Shown piece after piece: positions 22,195 to 33,144 of a DNA stretch of 64,000 nucleotides. The stretch covers positions 1 through 64,000 of the forward strand of contig JAUJOV010000008.1 of assembly GCA_030447545.1 (NCBI GenBank), read 5' to 3'. Within the stretch, counting starts at the first letter, position 1. Each line of letters starts with the position of its first letter. The position numbers and the translations under genes are program-made. The DNA is from Sphingomicrobium sp. (lineage in GTDB: Bacteria; Pseudomonadota; Alphaproteobacteria; Sphingomonadales; Sphingomonadaceae). The notes beneath the pieces were generated by a model that searched no databases, was not told where the DNA came from, and worked only from the letters and a program-made list of their open reading frames with translations.

Positions 22195-23168
22195 CCCCGC
22201 TGGAGCGGGCGCTTCGCGAACGAATCCGGGCACAAGGCCCGATCAGCGTCGAGGCGTATATGGAGGCCTGCAACGCTTATTACTATGCGAGCCGCGATCC
22301 GCTCGGCGCGACCGGCGACTTCACCACCGCGCCGGAAATCTCGCAGATGTTCGGGGAGCTTGTCGGCGCCGCGCTCGCCGATGCATGGACTCGCGGCGGC
22401 GCTCCGCGCGATGCCGCATATGTCGAGCTCGGCCCCGGCCGCGGCACGCTCGCGGCCGATGCCCTGCGCGTCCTGCGTCGTGCCGGCTTCCGCGGAGCCG
22501 TGCACCTGGTCGAAACCAGCCCGGTGCTTCGAAGCGCTCAAGCGCAGGCGGTGCCGGCAGCAAATTGGCACGATTGCCTGGATGACGTCCCGCCCGCGCC
22601 GCTTCTGCTCGTCGCCAATGAGTTCTTCGACGCGCTGCCTGTCCGCCAGTTCGTCGGCGCGATCGAGCGGCGAGTCACGCTCACCCCGGCCGGTCTCGCG
22701 TTCGATCGTGACGGTGACATCGTCGAGACATCCCCCGCGCGCGAACAGGTCGCGCGCCAGATCGCTGCGCGATTGCACGCATCGGGAGGTGTCGCCCTGA
22801 TCATCGATTACGGCCACGAACACAGCGCGCCAGGCGACACTCTCCAGGCGGTCAGACGCCACGGCTACGCGCCGGTTCTCGCCGGCCCCGGGGAGCAGGA
22901 CCTGACCTCGCACGTCGACTTCGAGGCGCTGCGCAAGGCGGCTTGCGCTCACGATGTGAAGGTGACGAAGCTCGTCACACAGGGCGAATGGCTCCAGCAC
23001 GTGGGTATCGACACGCGCGCCGCGGCGCTGGCCAAGGCGCACCCGGATCGCGCGCCTGAAATCCGTGCAGCGCGCGACCGCCTGTGCAATCGCGGCGAAA
23101 TGGGCGAGCTGTTCAAGGTGATCGCAATCCACTCCGCCGCCTGGCCGGCGCCCGCGGGGTTCGAATGA
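22191..23168 (+). CDS. SAM-dependent methyltransferase (MidA/NDUFAF7-like)
   Basis: [49 protein letters not shown]; start codon not certain. Confidence 0.85.
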   Translation: MTPLERALRERIRAQGPISVEAYMEACNAYYYASRDPLGATGDFTTAPEISQMFGELVGAALADAWTRGGAPRDAAYVELGPGRGTLAADALRVLRRAGFRGAVHLVETSPVLRSAQAQAVPAANWHDCLDDVPPAPLLLVANEFFDALPVRQFVGAIERRVTLTPAGLAFDRDGDIVETSPAREQVARQIAARLHASGGVALIIDYGHEHSAPGDTLQAVRRHGYAPVLAGPGEQDLTSHVDFEALRKAACAHDVKVTKLVTQGEWLQHVGIDTRAAALAKAHPDRAPEIRAARDRLCNRGEMGELFKVIAIHSAAWPAPAGFE

Positions 23169-23926
23169 GCGTTGCCTTGTTCCGCTCGCCCGTGCTTGGC
23201 GCGATGCCGCACGGCTTCTTCGGCCGCAGCGGCGGCGTGTCCGCCGGAGCCATGTGGGGGCTCAACGCCGGCTACGGCAGCGGCGATGATCCCGCCGCCA
23301 TTGCCGAGAACCGCCGCCGCGCGATCGAGGCAGTGCTTCCAGGCGCGCAACTCACGACCGTCCACCAGGTGCACGGCGCCCAATGCGTGGAGGCGGGGGA
23401 CTGGCCCGAGCCGGAGCGCCCCCGCGCCGATGCGCTCGTCACCGATCGCCCAGGCCTTCTGCTTGGCATCCTCACCGCCGACTGCGCGCCGGTGCTCCTC
23501 GCCGACCCTGATGCGCGCGTAGTCGGCGCGGCCCACGCCGGCTGGCGCGGCGCCCTCGGCGGAATCACCGAGTCCACCATTGCCGCGATGGAGCGGCTCG
23601 GAGCGCGGCGCGAGCGCATCTGTGCCGCCGTCGGCCCGTGCATCGGCCAGGACAGCTACGAGGTAGACGAAGCCTTCCGCGCCCGCTTCCTCGAACAGGA
23701 CGCCGCAAACGACCGCTTCTTCACCGCGGGACCCGCCGGAAGGCCGCATTTCCATCTTTCCGGCTACGTTCGTCACCGGCTGCTTGGTGCGGGGATCGGC
23801 GCGGTCGAGACGCTTCGTCTCGACACCTATTGCGACCCGGACCTGTTCTACAGCTATCGCCGCTCGACCCATCGCGGCGAGCCATCCTACGGACGCCACA
23901 TCTCGATGATCGGGCTCGTCGCCTGA
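23165..23926 (+). CDS. pgeF: Peptidoglycan editing factor (laccase-domain protein)
   Basis: TTVHQVHGAQC, LTADCAPVLLADP, AHAGWRGALGGI, VGPCIGQDSYEVDEAF. Confidence 0.92.
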   Translation: MSVALFRSPVLGAMPHGFFGRSGGVSAGAMWGLNAGYGSGDDPAAIAENRRRAIEAVLPGAQLTTVHQVHGAQCVEAGDWPEPERPRADALVTDRPGLLLGILTADCAPVLLADPDARVVGAAHAGWRGALGGITESTIAAMERLGARRERICAAVGPCIGQDSYEVDEAFRARFLEQDAANDRFFTAGPAGRPHFHLSGYVRHRLLGAGIGAVETLRLDTYCDPDLFYSYRRSTHRGEPSYGRHISMIGLVA

Positions 23927-23939
23927 GCGCCTGCACCTT

Positions 23940-24950
23940 CTATGATTTGCGCAGGTACAAGCAACAGCGCACCCCGTCAGGCTCGAACGCGAGCTCCGTG
24001 TTGCTGCCCACCCGCTGCAACAGCCTCGTCCCGAAGCCGCGTTCAGCTGGAGGCGGCACCTGGGGCCCATCATGCTCTTTCCATATGAGCCTTAGTCGAT
24101 CGCCCGCATCATCCACTTTGAGCGACACCCACCCGCTGCCATGCGAGAGCGCGCCATATTTGGATGCGTTGGTGCACAGCTCGTGCACCACGAGCGCGAG
24201 CGAGACGACCTGCTGCGCCGCGATGCGCGCGTCGGCGGACTCGACGCGAACTCGTTCCCCGCCATCGGCGAACGGCTTGAGTGTCGCATCGATGACGTCC
24301 GCGACGTTCGCCGTCGGCCGCTCGACATGCTCGCTGAGCAGGTCGTGCGCGTCGGCGAGAGCCTTGAGCCGCCCGGCGAACTTGCTCGTGTTGGGGCCCT
24401 CGCCCAGCGTCTGAACTGCGATGGACTGGACGATGGCAAGCGCATTCTTCAGCCGGTGTGCCATCTCACGCGCGAACAGCTCCGCAGCTTGTGCCTGCCT
24501 CCGAACCGCGGCGAGCTGCGCGTCGTGATGCCTCTGTTCGCTTAAACGGTAGAGGTGCGAAGTCGTCACGATCACGGCCGCCAGGACGGCGAAAGCGGCC
24601 AGGGGGATCAGGCTGTCGCGGCTCAGGTCCCAGCCCGACGGCGTGAAGAACAAGCGCCACGACAGCAGCCCGCCGACCATGGCGGCGGTGATCCCGGCCA
24701 CGGGGCCGACGACCATTGTCGCAATGGCCACGGCAACCATGACGGTGAGCGTCGGGATCTGGCCTGGGGCAAGCGGCAGCCAGTAGCGCACTGCAATCGC
24801 GACGAGAGCCGCGGCCACGCCGAGCGCAATTTCGGCGGGGCCAGATCGCCTCGGCCGCGAGCCGATCGTTCGGCGGAGTCTGGCCTCGAGGCTTGCGCGT
24901 CCTGGCTGAAGCCGGGACTCGGTGCCTTGCGCGGGTTGCCGTTCGGTCAC
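23940..24950 (-). CDS. Membrane sensor histidine kinase, HWE/HisKA_2 type with DUF4118-like N-terminus
   Basis: AREMAHRLKNALAIVQSIAVQTL; ALVVHELCTNASKYGALS. Confidence 0.88.
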   Translation of the reverse strand: MTERQPAQGTESRLQPGRASLEARLRRTIGSRPRRSGPAEIALGVAAALVAIAVRYWLPLAPGQIPTLTVMVAVAIATMVVGPVAGITAAMVGGLLSWRLFFTPSGWDLSRDSLIPLAAFAVLAAVIVTTSHLYRLSEQRHHDAQLAAVRRQAQAAELFAREMAHRLKNALAIVQSIAVQTLGEGPNTSKFAGRLKALADAHDLLSEHVERPTANVADVIDATLKPFADGGERVRVESADARIAAQQVVSLALVVHELCTNASKYGALSHGSGWVSLKVDDAGDRLRLIWKEHDGPQVPPPAERGFGTRLLQRVGSNTELAFEPDGVRCCLYLRKS

Positions 24951-25121
24951 ATGAGTCTGATTGCCCTCCCGTCACCGGGGCCGCAATGGCCGACCCGCAT
25001 TCGTCGGGCGGGGCACTCTCGAGCAGCTTTCGAGCGCACGGCCCCATTGCGCACACGAGAAAATAAGCATTTAACACACCTCGATAATGGAATCGTAACA
25101 GGGTCCTTGGGGGGGGGATTT

Positions 25122-26537
25122 ATGACGCGCCTGCTCGCAGACAGTCCGTTCGACATGTACACTTTTCTGACGGAGGGACGGTCGCCGGCGGAAGCTACAG
25201 CGTCAATGGTGCGTCGCTGTTCAGCTTTTCGAATGCCTCGATCAGCGTGCCTGATTTCAGGGCCTACGTGGAAGCTGACGACATCGTCGGCCTGTTCGCT
25301 CACATGCTTCGTGCAGCCGACTGATCGGCAGCTCCGGCGTGGACGTCCTCTTCGGGTTCGGCGGCAATGACACGATCGACGGCCGCGGCGGCAACGATCA
25401 CCTGATCGGCGGCCTCGGCAGTGATTCGTACCGCGTGAACAGCGCCGGCGATCAGCTATATGAAAATGCCGGCGAAGGCGTCGACACGGCTATTCGACCG
25501 CCGGCACCTACGCGCTTCCCGTTCATGACTTCGGCTACGTCGAGAATCTCACCTATGTCGGAACTGGCTCGTTCACCGGTACCGGCAACGGCCTCAACAA
25601 CATCATCCGCGGAGCCGGCGGTCACGATCGGCTCGATGGCGGCGCTGGTGCCGACACAATGTACGGCGGCGGTGGAAACGACAGGTACACGGTCGACAAT
25701 GGTTCGGACCGGGCGATCGAATCCAGCGCCAGCGGAGGCACTGACACAGTGCTCAGCTCCGTTTCGTTCCGCCTCGGGTCACATGTCGAGCGGCTTACGC
25801 TGACCGGAACCGCCAACGTCAACGCCGTCGGCAACGAGCTTGCGAACCTGCTCGTCGGAAACTCGGGCGCGAACATCCTCGACGGACGAGCAGGCGCCGA
25901 CACCATGAACGGCGGCGCCGGCAATGACATCTATGTGGTCGACAATGCTTCAGACAGGGCGATCGAGGACAGCTCCGCGGGCGGCACGGACCTTGTCAGA
26001 AGCTCGGTCGATTTCGTCCTGCGCGCCCACGTCGAAAATCTGACGCTGACCGGCTCGGCCGCCGTCGACGGCATGGGGAACGGCCCTGCGAACATCATCA
26101 TCGGAAACGGCGCCGCCAACATCCTCAATGGCGCGGCAGGCGCGGACAGGCTCGATGGTGCAGCCGGCAACGACACGCTCAATGGAGGGACGGGGAACGA
26201 CTCGCTCAAGGGAGCGGCGGGATCCGACAAGTTCCTCTTCGACACCGCTCTCAACGCCGGCAGCAACGTCGACCAGATCGTCGGCTTCTCGGTCGCTGAC
26301 GACACCATCGTTCTCGACCAGACGATTTTTTCGCAACTGGGGACGGGGATGCTTTCGGCCGGGGCATTCGTCGCGGGGACATCGGCTCAGGATGCGGACG
26401 ACCGGATCATCTACGACAGCGCGACAGGCCGGGTATATTATGATGCCGACGGCAATGGCTCGGGAGCCGCGGTGCAGTTCGCGCAGGTGGCCGCCGGCCT
26501 CGCACTCACCAACGCGGACTTCCAGATCATCGGCTGA
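25122..26537 (+). pseudogene. RTX/hemolysin-type calcium-binding protein, frameshifted in 5' half
   Basis: Nonapeptide-like repeats GGNDTIDGRGGNDHLIGG, GGAGADTMNGGAGNDIYVVDNASD; frame changes near 25.2, 25.32 and 25.49 kb; 25659-26537 is clean. Confidence 0.75.
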
Positions 26538-26632
26538 TCCGGACTCCAGGTGAACATCGCGGCGGCGTGATCTCGCCGCCGCACTAGCCGCCGCATGCCG
26601 CGTCTGGCATCACCCGCCGCGAAGGGGGAGTG

Positions 26633-28035
26633 ATGGCCGCACGCTGGGGGCTTTGGGGCGGGCTTGCCGCATTCCTGGTGATGCTTGCACTGCCCGCGCC
26701 CGCCGACATGCCGCTGGCCGCCGGGCGGACCTGCGCCGTGGTCGTGCTGATGGCGACCTGGTGGATGACTCAGGCGCTGCCGCTGACCGCGACTGCGCTG
26801 GTCCCCTTTCTTGCGTTCCCGTTGTTCGGGATCATGAGCGCGAATGACGCTGCGGCGGCCTATTATTCGCCGATCCTGTTCCTGGTGCTCGGCGGCGCGA
26901 TCATTGCTCTTGCGATCGAGCGCACGGGCCTCCACCGCCGGCTGGCGCTGGCCATCGTCAGCCGCGGCGGAGCGAGCCCCGCGGCCATGCTTCTGGCCTT
27001 CATGACGGCAACCGCGATCATCTCCATGATCGTCTCCAACACCGCGACCACCCTGATCATGATGCCGATCGCGGTCGCGGTGCTCGCGGCCGCGCGCATC
27101 GAGCCGGGTCACACCGACGGCTTTGCCGGCGCGCTTGCGATGGGCATCGCCTTTGCAGCCTCGATCGGCGGGCTCGGCACCCTCGTCGGCTCGCCGACCA
27201 ATGCAATCGCCGCGGGCATCATCGAACGCGCGACCGGTCTCCACATCTCGTTCCTCGCCTGGGCGATCTACGGAATCCCGCTCGTGCTCGCCTCGATCCC
27301 GCTTTGCTGGTGGATCCTGATGAAGGTCCAGCGCGTCCGCCCGACCGACTTCGACCCCGCGGCAGCGCTCGCGGGCATCGGCGAGGCGGGGGCCTGGTCG
27401 ACCGCCGAGAAGCGCCTCGTGCCGCTGATTGCGGCGGTGCTTGCCGGCTGGATCGCGCTTCCGTTCATCACGCCGTACCTGCCGAAGGATTCGCTGACCG
27501 ACGGCACCATCGCCGTCGCCGGGGCGCTGCTTCTGTTCCTGATCCCGGACGGCACCGGCCGGCCGATCCTCAACTGGAAGGAAGCGAACCGAGCGCCGTG
27601 GGACGTCATCATGCTGTTCGGCGGCGGCCTCGCGCTGGCCGCCGGCATGGGCGAGTCCGGACTCGGCGACTGGCTCGGCTCGCGCTCCAGCCGCTTCGCG
27701 CCGTTCACCCGCTGGTCGTCGCAATCGTGCTGGTCGCGATCGTCATTATCATCACCGAGTTTGCATCGAACGTGGCCGCGGCAAGCGGCATCATCCCCGT
27801 CGTCGCGGGCATCATCGCTGCGACGGGGATCGACCCGATTCTCCTTGCCCTTCCCGCTGCCTGGGCGGCCAGCTGGGGCTTCATGCTCCCGTCGGGCACC
27901 GGCCCCAACGCCATCGCCTGGGCGACCGGTCACATCGCTCTGCCGCGGATGCTCAAGGCGGGATTGCTCCTCGACCTGGCCGGAGTCCCGCTGATGGTCG
28001 GGATTGTCTGGATGATTGCCCCGCTGTTGGGCTAG
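26633..28035 (+). pseudogene. SLC13/DASS family transporter, frameshifted near 27.7 kb
   Basis: WWMTQALPLTATALVPFLAFPLFGI, SNTATTLIMMPIAVAV in one frame; VVAIVLVAIVIIITEFASNVAAASGIIPVV, PSGTGPNAIAWATGHI in another. Confidence 0.8.
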
Positions 28036-28045
28036 GGCGGCCGCT

Positions 28046-29355
28046 ATGTCCCAGGAAAACGAGTCCGAGCTCAGCGGCACCCCGCACCGCCGCCCCGCGC
28101 CGTCGCCGACCAGCATCGGCAACCACAAGATCAAGCCTGCGACCCTGATGATGGGCTACGGCTTCGACCCGGCGCTCAGCGAAGGCTCATTGAAGCCGCC
28201 GGTGTTCCTCACCTCGACCTTCGTGTTCGAGAATGCGGCCGCCGGGAAGCGCTTCTTCGAAGGCGTAACCGGCAAGCGGCCCGGCGGCGCGGAGGGCCTC
28301 ATCTATTCGCGCTTCAACGGCCCCAACCAGGAGATCCTGGAAGATCGCCTCAGCGTCTGGGAAGAGGCCGACGACGCGCTCGCCTTCTCGAGCGGAATGG
28401 CGGCGATCGCGACCCTCTTGCTGACCTTCGTCCAGCCCGGCGACGTGGTCGTTCACTCGGGCCCGCTCTACGCTGCGACCGAGACCCTGATCGCCAAGAT
28501 CCTCGGCCGCTTCGAGTGTCCTACGTCGACTTCCCCGCCGGTGCGACGCGTCAGGAGATCGACGAGGTTATCGCCCGCGCCAGGGACGTCGGCCGAGTCT
28601 CGCTGATCTACCTCGAAAGCCCGGCCAACGCGACCAACGCTGTGTGAGAGGGCGAGGCGGTCGCCGCCTCTCGCACCGCCGCTTTCGCGAATGGCGAGAC
28701 GCCGCCGATCGCGATCGACAACACCTTCCTCGGCCCGCTCTGGTCGAAGCCGCTCTAGCAGGGCGCCGACATCTGCGTCTTCTGCCTGACCAAATATGCG
28801 GGCGGGCACAGCGACCTCGTCGCCGGCGGGCTGGTCGGCCGCAAGGGGCTGATCGACCAGATGCGGATGATGCGCAACACCATCGGCACCATCTGCGACC
28901 CGAACACCGCCTGGATGCTGCTCAGAAGCCTCGAGACGCTCGAGCTCAGGATGCAGCGAGCCGGGGAGAACGCCGCCAAAGTCTGCGCCTTCCTGCGCGA
29001 CCACCCGAAGGTCGAGCGGGTCGGCTACCTCGGCTTCCTCGAGGACGGCTCACGCGAGGCCGACATCTATCGCCGCCACTGCACCGGCGCCGGCTCGACC
29101 TTCTCGCTCTATCTGAAGGGCGGTGAGAAGGAGGCCTTCGCCTTCCTCGACTCCCTGACCATCGCCCACCTCGCCGTCAGCCTTGGCGGCACCGAGACGC
29201 TCGCCAGCGCGCCGGCGGCAATGACCCATCTATCGGTGCCCGACGAGCGCAAGCAGGCGCTCGGCATCACCGACAATCTGGTCCGCATCTCGATCGGCGT
29301 CGAAGACCCGGACGACCTGATCGCCGACTTCGACAATGCGCTGAGGGCGGTCTAG
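28046..29355 (+). pseudogene. Cystathionine gamma-synthase/lyase family PLP enzyme with a frameshift and two in-frame stops
   Basis: [41 protein letters not shown]; frameshift near 28517; TGA 28645-28647 and TAG 28756-28758 inside conserved context (PLWSKPL*QGADICVFCLTKYAGGHSD). Confidence 0.8.
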
Positions 29356-29403
29356 AAGCTGCGCGCTTCAGTGCTCGCCATGCCCCCAGCATGGCTACGC
29401 GCT

Positions 29404-30075
29404 TCAGCCCCAGTCCTCGACTGCCCAGCCGCGGGTCGCGGCCAGACGGGCAAGGCGTGAATGGGGGTTCACCGCCACCGGCTCGTCGGCCCATTCGAAA
29501 GCGGGCTGGTCGGATGCGTGGTCGGAATAGAAGCGCACGTGCCCGTGCTTGCCAAGCAGCCCCGACTTCTCGACCCACTCGGCAATCATCCGCATCTTCT
29601 CCTCGCCATAGCAATTGCTCCCCGCGATCGTCGCGTGGACGCGCTCGTCGAGCCCGATCACCGAGCCGGTGCCGATCACGTCGTCAAAGCCCAGGCGGTC
29701 GGCGATCGCGTCCGCGTAAAGACGGTAGGATGCCGTCGCGAGGATCACTCGCCGGCCTTGGGCCTTGTCGCGCTCGATCGCGCTGCGCGCGCCGGGCCGC
29801 ACGTTGCTCCTCACCGTCGCATCGGCAAAGCTGTCGACCAGCGGCTTGAGCTCCTTGGGATGAACTGTGCGGCCAAGCAGCAGGTGCTGACCGATCTCCT
29901 TGAGCTGGCCACGGTCGAACAGCCGGAGCGTGTAAGCGAGCATCGCCACGGCGACGAGCGGCACGAACAGCAGCCGCCATCGCTGGCGCCGGAGCGCGCA
30001 ATGCAGCAGGAACGGCGTGTAGGTCGCCCGCCGAGTGACGGTCCGATCCATATCATAGACCGCAAGGTCGCTCAT
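29404..30075 (-). CDS. HAD-superfamily (HAD-IB-like) hydrolase
   Basis: MSDLAVYDMDRTVTRRATYTPFL; GRRVILATASYRLYADAIADRLGFDDVIGT. Confidence 0.85.
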   Translation of the reverse strand: MSDLAVYDMDRTVTRRATYTPFLLHCALRRQRWRLLFVPLVAVAMLAYTLRLFDRGQLKEIGQHLLLGRTVHPKELKPLVDSFADATVRSNVRPGARSAIERDKAQGRRVILATASYRLYADAIADRLGFDDVIGTGSVIGLDERVHATIAGSNCYGEEKMRMIAEWVEKSGLLGKHGHVRFYSDHASDQPAFEWADEPVAVNPHSRLARLAATRGWAVEDWG

Positions 30076-30836
30076 GCGCGCCCCTCGAGGATCGCTTCGA
30101 CGAGCGCGTGGTCCGCGGGCTTGTCCACGTCGACCGCGGCGAGTGGGTCGGTCAGCTCGATGGCCCGGGTGTTCAGGCCGAGCTTGCGCCCGATCCGGTC
30201 GACTGTGTGGTGCAGCGTACGCAGTCGCAGCGCAGCGCCGGCGAACGTCGCCGGTCCGAGCATCCACAGCAGCCGCCACGTTCTCTTGCGGTCTTGCTCG
30301 ACCGACCGCCACAGCTCGAGCGCGGGCAGAACCTTGGGGCTGCCGAGCAGGAACAGGTTCGCCCCGCTGTACGAGCCGCCGCGGAACTTGAGCCAGGTGC
30401 GCTCCGACTGCGGCAACCGCTTCATCAGCGCGCGCTTCTCGACCAGGCCGATCGCAATGTCGGCGCCGCTCGCTCGGCTGAGGAAATCATCGACCATGTC
30501 GCTCGTCAGCAGCGCATGGTCTGCGGTCGTCACCAGCAGCGGCCATTCGACCGAACCGTCGAAGCAGAACGCCTCGAGCGTCGCCGCGATCGTGCTGCCC
30601 GACTGCTCGACCGCAACGCGCTCGTCCGATTGCAGCACCGGTTCGAGACGATCCGGCTGCTGCGTGAGCACGCGAATTCGGCCGACCTGCGTGCACGCCA
30701 GCAGCGCCTGCACCGGCCGCTTCACCATCGGCTCTCCTGCAACCGGTATCAGCGCCTTCAGCGGAGTGCCGTGCGCCTTCGCCAGCGCATCGCCGCCGGG
30801 GCGAGAACCCGCGAGCACGATTGCGGTGCAGCGCAT
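30072..30836 (-). CDS. NTP transferase (MobA-like nucleotidyltransferase)
   Basis: MRCTAIVLAGSRPGGDALAKAHGTPLKALIPVAGEPMVKRPVQALLA. Confidence 0.85.
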   Translation of the reverse strand: MRCTAIVLAGSRPGGDALAKAHGTPLKALIPVAGEPMVKRPVQALLACTQVGRIRVLTQQPDRLEPVLQSDERVAVEQSGSTIAATLEAFCFDGSVEWPLLVTTADHALLTSDMVDDFLSRASGADIAIGLVEKRALMKRLPQSERTWLKFRGGSYSGANLFLLGSPKVLPALELWRSVEQDRKRTWRLLWMLGPATFAGAALRLRTLHHTVDRIGRKLGLNTRAIELTDPLAAVDVDKPADHALVEAILEGRA

Positions 30837-31948
30837 CAGCCGAGCCAGGAGACGATCGGCTCGCCGCGCTCGTGCGCCGCCTTCGCCTGCGCGAGCCGCA
30901 CAGCGTGGAAGATCAGCGAGACGAGAGTCCACAAGGCGATCAGCTCGAACCCCACGTCAGGCCTGCCGAACAGCAGCGCTGCGACCAGGATCACCATGTT
31001 CGGGTTGCGCCGGGCCGTGATCAGCCGGAACCTGCTGTCGATCGGCCGCCACACATGGATGTGCATGCGTCCGAACCGGCGCATGAAAATCCCCTCGATC
31101 AGCCGCTGCGCAACATAGCCCCCGACGATGACCCACAGCAGCACGGTCGCATAGACCGGCTCGAGCTCGGTGCCATAGGCCTCGAGCCCGTGGCCCCATG
31201 CCCACCACCAGAATGGCGGGTGGACGAGGTCGATCCCATGGTCGAACACATTGCCCCATTTCGACGAGCTTCCGGTGCAGCGCGCGAGCTTCCCGTCGAC
31301 CGTGTCGAGCACCATGAACACGAAGCCCGCCGCGACGCCCGGCCAATAACTGCCGATCCAGAACAGGTAGAATGCAAGCACGCAGAAGAATGCGCCGACC
31401 GCCGTGACGGCGTTGGGGGTTAGCCCCGCCTGCGCCGCCCAGCGCGTCAGGTGGAAGGCTGCACCGCGCCACAGGTACAGCGTCAGGATGTCGGTCACGC
31501 CCTTGTACGCCGCGTCATAGGCCGCGCGTTCGACTGCGGCCGGATTGTCGGGATCCAGCGGCACCACGAACGGCCGCTCGCGCTTCCTGAGCTCGAAATA
31601 GGCGAGCTCGGCCGTGTCCGCGTCGACGACGTCCAACCCTCCCGGGAGCGGCCGGCCCTGTTCACTCGCGGCAACAACCGGCGCGGCATCGGACACGTGC
31701 GCGAGCACGGGCGCCCCGTGCTTCACCAGCACCGCTTACGGCCGGCGGGCGATCTCCCTCAGCCATGCAGGATCCCAGGCGAAGCCCATGTTCGCGAGCA
31801 CCGCAGCGCCCTGCCCGGGCGGCTCGTCCGCGCACTCAAGGCCAATGTTCTGCGCCAGCCGGCAAGCGCGCGTGCGCGCGTCCATCCCGAACAGCCGCGC
31901 GGGGTTTGCGCCGACGGGCACGAAGACTGGGCGCTCCTGGCTGGGCAT
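30836..31948 (-). pseudogene. CDP-alcohol phosphatidyltransferase, interrupted near its N-terminus by an in-frame TAA (intact ORF 30836-31732)
   Basis: CDP-AP-type region VLDTVDGKLARCTGSSSKWGNVFDHGIDLVHPP; N-terminal 70 aa in the same frame upstream of TAA at 31736-31738. Confidence 0.75.
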
Positions 31949-32040
31949 CGCGAGGGCATAAAGGCAACAAGTCGGGCAAGAAAGTGGCGGTCACGGCCCA
32001 CACTTGCCCCTCCAGACGAATTCTAGCAGTGTCGCGCGCA

Positions 32041-33144
32041 ATGGCCGCCACAACCCCTCCGTTGCAGTCCGCGGGTGACAACGAACCGTTCCGCGTCGAT
32101 GGCGCGCTCACCATCTCGCGCGCTGCGACCACCGAGCGCGAGATCCAGGCTGCGCCCGACCCGCTGACGATCGACCTCTCCGGCGTCGAGCGCATGGACA
32201 CGGTCGGCGCGTGGCTGATCTACCGGACGGTGAGGGACAGGGACGCGCGGGTGGTCGGCGCAACCCCGCAGGCGCAGAGCCTGCTCGACCAGGTCGCCGA
32301 GTTCGACCATCCGGCCCGCGTGCGCCCCGAGGAACGGCCGGGTGTCGTGCGCCTGTTCAGCGAACTGGGCGAATGGGTCAGCGAGTCCGGACGCACTCTC
32401 GTCGGCCTGCTTGGTTTTTTCGGGGGGACGCTCATCGGCTTCGGCAATCTCATAAGGCGTCCCCGCCGCTTCCGCTGGAACGCCGTGGTCCAGCGCTTCG
32501 ACGTTGTCGGCATTCGCGCACTTGGCATCATCGGGCTGATGAGCTTCCTGATCGGCGTCGTCATCGGGCAGCAGGGCGCGGTGCAGCTGGCGCAATTCGG
32601 GGCAGAGTCATTCACGATCAACCTCATCGGCCGCATCACCGTGCGCGAGCTCGGTCCGCTGATGACGGCGATCATGGTCGCCGGCCGCTCGGGCTCGGCC
32701 TTCGCCGCACAGCTTGGCACGATGAAGATCACCGAGGAAATCGACGCGATGCGCACTATCGGCGTTTCGCCGGTCGAGGCCCTCGTCATCCCGCGGGTGA
32801 TCGCGTCGGTGATCATGATGCCGCTGCTGGCTTTCTGGGCGATGCTGATGTCGCTGCTCGGCGGTGGGATCTTCGTCTGGCTGTTCCTCGAAATCCCGCC
32901 GCTCACCTATATCCAGCGGCTGCAGGAAGTGATCCCGATCACCGACTTGTGGATCGGTCTGATCAAGGCGCCTGTGTTCGGCCTGATCATCGCTCTTGCC
33001 GGCTGCTTCCAGGGCATGCTGGTGGAGGGCAATTCGGAAGAAGTTGGCTTGCGCACCACCACTGCCGTCGTCCAGGCGATCTTCCTCGTCATCGTGCTCG
33101 ACGCGGTGTTCGCCGTATTCTTCAGCTCGATCGGATGGAAATGA
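32041..33144 (+). CDS. mlaE: MlaE-type ABC permease with N-terminal STAS-like domain
   Basis: TIDLSGVERMDTVGAWLIYRTV STAS-like; MSFLIGVVIGQQGAVQLAQFGAESFTINLIGRITVRELGPLMTAIMVAGRSGSAFAAQLGTMKI. Confidence 0.9.
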   Translation: MAATTPPLQSAGDNEPFRVDGALTISRAATTEREIQAAPDPLTIDLSGVERMDTVGAWLIYRTVRDRDARVVGATPQAQSLLDQVAEFDHPARVRPEERPGVVRLFSELGEWVSESGRTLVGLLGFFGGTLIGFGNLIRRPRRFRWNAVVQRFDVVGIRALGIIGLMSFLIGVVIGQQGAVQLAQFGAESFTINLIGRITVRELGPLMTAIMVAGRSGSAFAAQLGTMKITEEIDAMRTIGVSPVEALVIPRVIASVIMMPLLAFWAMLMSLLGGGIFVWLFLEIPPLTYIQRLQEVIPITDLWIGLIKAPVFGLIIALAGCFQGMLVEGNSEEVGLRTTTAVVQAIFLVIVLDAVFAVFFSSIGWK

